Assembly (NCBI GenBank): GCA_021199395.1
Contig: JAJQIE010000142.1
Location: 1 to 8,152, forward strand
Direction of reading: 5' to 3'
From: Lachnospiraceae bacterium
GTDB lineage: Bacteria > Bacillota > Clostridia > Lachnospirales > Lachnospiraceae
DNA: 8,152 bases
In this document: piece after piece, positions 6,518-8,152 of the stretch
Position numbering within the stretch: the stretch's first letter is position 1
How the letters are laid out: every line of letters begins with the position of its first letter
Program-made: the position numbers and the translations under genes
Notes under the pieces: generated by a model
The model's database searches: none
The model's input: the letters and a program-made list of their open reading frames with translations, nothing else
Told to the model about the DNA's origin: nothing

Positions 6518-7780
6518 CTACAGCATATATTCTCTGGCAAGCTTTGCAAACTCCGGCAGAGAGCTGACAATCGTCTCATAGGCTACACAATACGCAAGAC
6601 GCACATACCCCGGACACGCAAAAGAGCTGCCCGGTACCATCAGTATATGATATTTTTTCGCCGCTTCTACAAACTCCGCTTCCTGATCGACATTCGCAAA
6701 ACCGTTTTCCACAGTCAGGCCATCCTGCCGCCCGACGTCAGAGCCGGACATGCCTGCACTCCTTACCGGAATTTTCATCCACAGATAAAACGCTCCCTGT
6801 GGCTGGACACAGGTAAAGCCAAGCTTTGTCAGTCCGTCATAGAGGGCTTTTCGATTCCGATCATAAAAATCCAGATCCGCGGAACAGTCCACGCATCTGC
6901 CAACAGCCAGCTGAATCAGGGATGGCGCATTTACACAGCCGCTGATCCGGTTCGCAATCGTCGCCGCGTCGATCACCATATCGCTGTCTTCGAGCTCATC
7001 CGGAATCAGCACATATCCGATCCTCTCTCCCGGAAGCGACAATGATTTGCTATAGGAATATACAACAATGGCATTCCCATAATACTTTGTTACAAACGGA
7101 ACCACCGCCCCATCAAATACAAGCTCCCGGTACGGCTCATCCGAAATCAGGTAGATCGCGTGTCCGTATTCCTTCTGCTTCTCTTCCAGAATAGCTGACA
7201 AAGCGCGGATGGTAGCCTCGGAATAAACTACACCGGTCGGATTGTTCGGATTATTGATGATCACCGCTTTCGTCTTTGCGGAAATCCTTGCCCGGAATTC
7301 CTCCTGATTGATCTGAAACGTCGGCTCATCCGGAGCAACCGTCACCAACACGCCGTCATAATTCGTGACATAAGCGCGATATTCAAGAAAATACGGAGAA
7401 AATGTGATGACCTCATCTCCTGGATCGAGCAGAGTCTTCAGCGCCACATTCAGGCCGCTCCCTGCTCCAACCGTCATAATCAGGTTTTTCTCTGTAAATT
7501 TCGTGCCAAACCGCCGGTTCAGGTTTTCCGCGATCGCCGCACGCACCTGCGGAAACCCTGCATTGCTCATATAGCCATGTACCAGACGCGAATCCTCCTC
7601 ATCCAGAATGTCTCTGATCGCCTGATTCAGTTTTTCCGGAGCCGGCACATTCGGATTGCCAAGGCTGAAATCATAAACCCTGTCCGCCCCATAAAGCTCC
7701 GCCATCTTTTTCCCTTCCTCAAACATCATGCGGATCGCAGAATTATTTTCAAGAAAAGGACGCATCTTCGCTGAAATCAC
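6518..7780 (-). CDS. PLP-dependent aminotransferase, class I/II (aspartate aminotransferase fold type I)
   Basis: The 420-residue cytosolic enzyme should transfer an amino group between an amino acid and a 2-oxo acid. Visible fold-type I residues are the cofactor loop GAGSGL (105-110), NNPNNPTG (176-183), the pyridine-nitrogen aspartate in SDEPY (D214, with Y217), the Schiff-base lysine in SYSKSLSLPGER (K245), the phosphate arginine R253, and the substrate-carboxylate arginine in GYVRLAY (R394). The start is GTG at 7780 with AGGGGG 10 nt upstream; the N-terminus MISAKM is usual for clostridial members of the group. Members I know are about 395 residues. The extra length lies at about residues 340-366 (6683-6763), a polar Gly/Ser/Asp-rich stretch between FYLWMKIP and the helix EFVEAAKKY. 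All catalytic residues are kept, so it is probably active. Substrate cannot be read from sequence; aspartate, alanine or aromatic amino acids are possible. Confidence 0.9.
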   Translation of the reverse strand: MISAKMRPFLENNSAIRMMFEEGKKMAELYGADRVYDFSLGNPNVPAPEKLNQAIRDILDEEDSRLVHGYMSNAGFPQVRAAIAENLNRRFGTKFTEKNLIMTVGAGSGLNVALKTLLDPGDEVITFSPYFLEYRAYVTNYDGVLVTVAPDEPTFQINQEEFRARISAKTKAVIINNPNNPTGVVYSEATIRALSAILEEKQKEYGHAIYLISDEPYRELVFDGAVVPFVTKYYGNAIVVYSYSKSLSLPGERIGYVLIPDELEDSDMVIDAATIANRISGCVNAPSLIQLAVGRCVDCSADLDFYDRNRKALYDGLTKLGFTCVQPQGAFYLWMKIPVRSAGMSGSDVGRQDGLTVENGFANVDQEAEFVEAAKKYHILMVPGSSFACPGYVRLAYCVAYETIVSSLPEFAKLAREYML

Positions 7781-7810
7781 TTTGTCTTATCCCCCTGTAC
7801 TGTTCTCTCT

Positions 7811-7832
7811 CCGGACGCCACAAGGCGCGCGG
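7811..7832 (-). other. Leader hairpin upstream of the aminotransferase gene
   Basis: On the minus strand CCGCGCGCC (7832-7824) folds against GGCGTCCGG (7819-7811) around a TTGT loop. The nine positions include one mismatch and one G-U pair. It falls inside the predicted 5' UTR (start near 7838) and has no U-run, so it is a leader structure and not a classical terminator for spoVAB. Confidence 0.35.
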
Positions 7833-7844
7833 AACATATACCAT

Positions 7845-7873
7845 ACTTTACTACAACAGTACAGCCATTTCAA
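7845..7873 (-). promoter_or_regulatory. Probable promoter for the aminotransferase (and possibly trkA-trkH)
   Basis: Read on the minus strand, TTGAAA (7873-7868, 5 of 6) and TAAAGT (7850-7845, 4 of 6) are separated by 17 nt, in the 113-nt gap after the spoVAB stop. Transcription would start near 7838, about 58 nt before the GTG start. No terminator separates spoVAB from this point, so read-through is also possible. Confidence 0.5.
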
Positions 7874-7893
7874 GCACATTTTTCTGTTCATTT

Positions 7894-8152
7894 TTATCCA
7901 AGATTCCGGTAAAAATAGAGGAAATTTCCAGCCGTTTTCCCAACCGCGAGCGCGATCACGATCCAGCTCACGCCTTTGGTAATCCCCAGTCTCCGGCTAT
8001 AGACAGGAAAAATATGAACAACCTCCTCCAGAGCCATAATCCAGCCACCGACAAAGATTCCGATAAAGGCTCCCATAACCACCAGAAGCCAGGCTCCTGC
8101 TGTAAGCTTAACATCAAATACAGTGACAATCGTACCCATTATCGTCCCAAGC
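7894..8152 (-). CDS. spoVAB: Stage V sporulation protein AB (SpoVAB), C-terminal part; 5' end beyond the window
   Basis: The reading frame stays open to the right edge, so the ATG at 8139 is internal; 85 C-terminal residues are visible, ending with TAA at 7894. Two hydrophobic membrane segments (visible residues about 17-41 and 60-81) flank a short polar loop. The pattern GIFVGGWIMALEEVVHIFPV, followed by YSRRLG and IALAVGKTAGNFLYF, resembles the SpoVAB C-terminus as I remember it (IGxFVGxLAxALAEVLxVxPI, RR, ALGKxxGSLxYF). SpoVAB (about 140 residues) belongs to the spoVA set. Proteins of that set move dipicolinic acid into the forespore; the role of AB itself is poorly defined. The native partner spoVAA would be expected just upstream, outside the window. 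Identification is from pattern memory and not from a search. If correct, the organism is a spore former or descends from one. Confidence 0.8.
   Translation of the reverse strand, partial: LGTIMGTIVTVFDVKLTAGAWLLVVMGAFIGIFVGGWIMALEEVVHIFPVYSRRLGITKGVSWIVIALAVGKTAGNFLYFYRNLG

Noticed and set aside
6647..7982. Plus-strand open frames across the aminotransferase and the spoVAB gap
   Set aside because: They are antisense to well-supported genes and have no ribosome binding sites or motifs.
8139..8139. ATG at 8139 as the start of a small 81-residue protein
   Set aside because: The frame stays open to the window edge and the upstream residues (LGTI) continue the SpoVAB pattern, so the ATG is internal to a truncated gene.
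1..8152. tRNA, rRNA, CRISPR array, insertion sequence, phage or toxin-antitoxin module
   Set aside because: No cloverleaf, regularly spaced repeat, transposase or terminal inverted repeat was found on reading either strand.

Overview
The window looks like chromosomal DNA of a spore-forming, largely anaerobic Firmicute, most likely a clostridial or Lachnospiraceae-type gut or sediment organism. Four things point there: a fragment of the sporulation protein SpoVAB; a large oxygen-sensitive-type acyl-CoA dehydratase activase typical of amino-acid-fermenting Clostridia; purine-rich Gram-positive ribosome binding sites, with TTG and GTG starts in use; and base composition near 50% GC with no obvious foreign islands. 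No RNA gene, insertion sequence, CRISPR array or phage gene was seen. The genus is an inference.

Layout. Positions 1-1967 (minus strand) hold the first 655 residues of a large protein with two tandem BadF/BcrA-type ATPase (activase) domains followed by a cysteine cluster; its C-terminal part lies beyond the left edge. Positions 1968-2269 are a divergent control region: a strong sigma-A-like promoter drives the activase gene leftward through a leader of about 130 nt, and a second promoter drives the rightward gene. Positions 2270-3550 (plus) encode a CNNM/CBS-domain membrane protein of the HlyC/CorC family. It ends at a symmetrical hairpin (3559-3595) that can serve as terminator for both this gene and the genes converging on it.

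Positions 3638-8152 are all on the minus strand. In order of transcription they are the end of spoVAB, a PLP-dependent aminotransferase preceded by its own promoter and leader hairpin, trkA and trkH. TrkA (NAD-binding gating subunit) and TrkH (membrane pore) form a complete Trk potassium uptake system. The 63-nt gap between aminotransferase and trkA shows no clear promoter, so the three genes may be cotranscribed down to the shared terminator. With the CNNM/CBS gene opposite, the central part of the window is devoted to cation handling (K+ uptake and, by family, Mg2+ or other divalent-cation transport). Activase and aminotransferase are metabolic, and nothing in the sequence links them functionally to the transporters.

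Nothing in the window is clearly a new system. The items most worth a second look are the tandem activase, in which both ATPase domains keep the cysteine pair with identical 39-residue spacing, and an apparent insertion of about 27 residues near the C-terminus of the aminotransferase.
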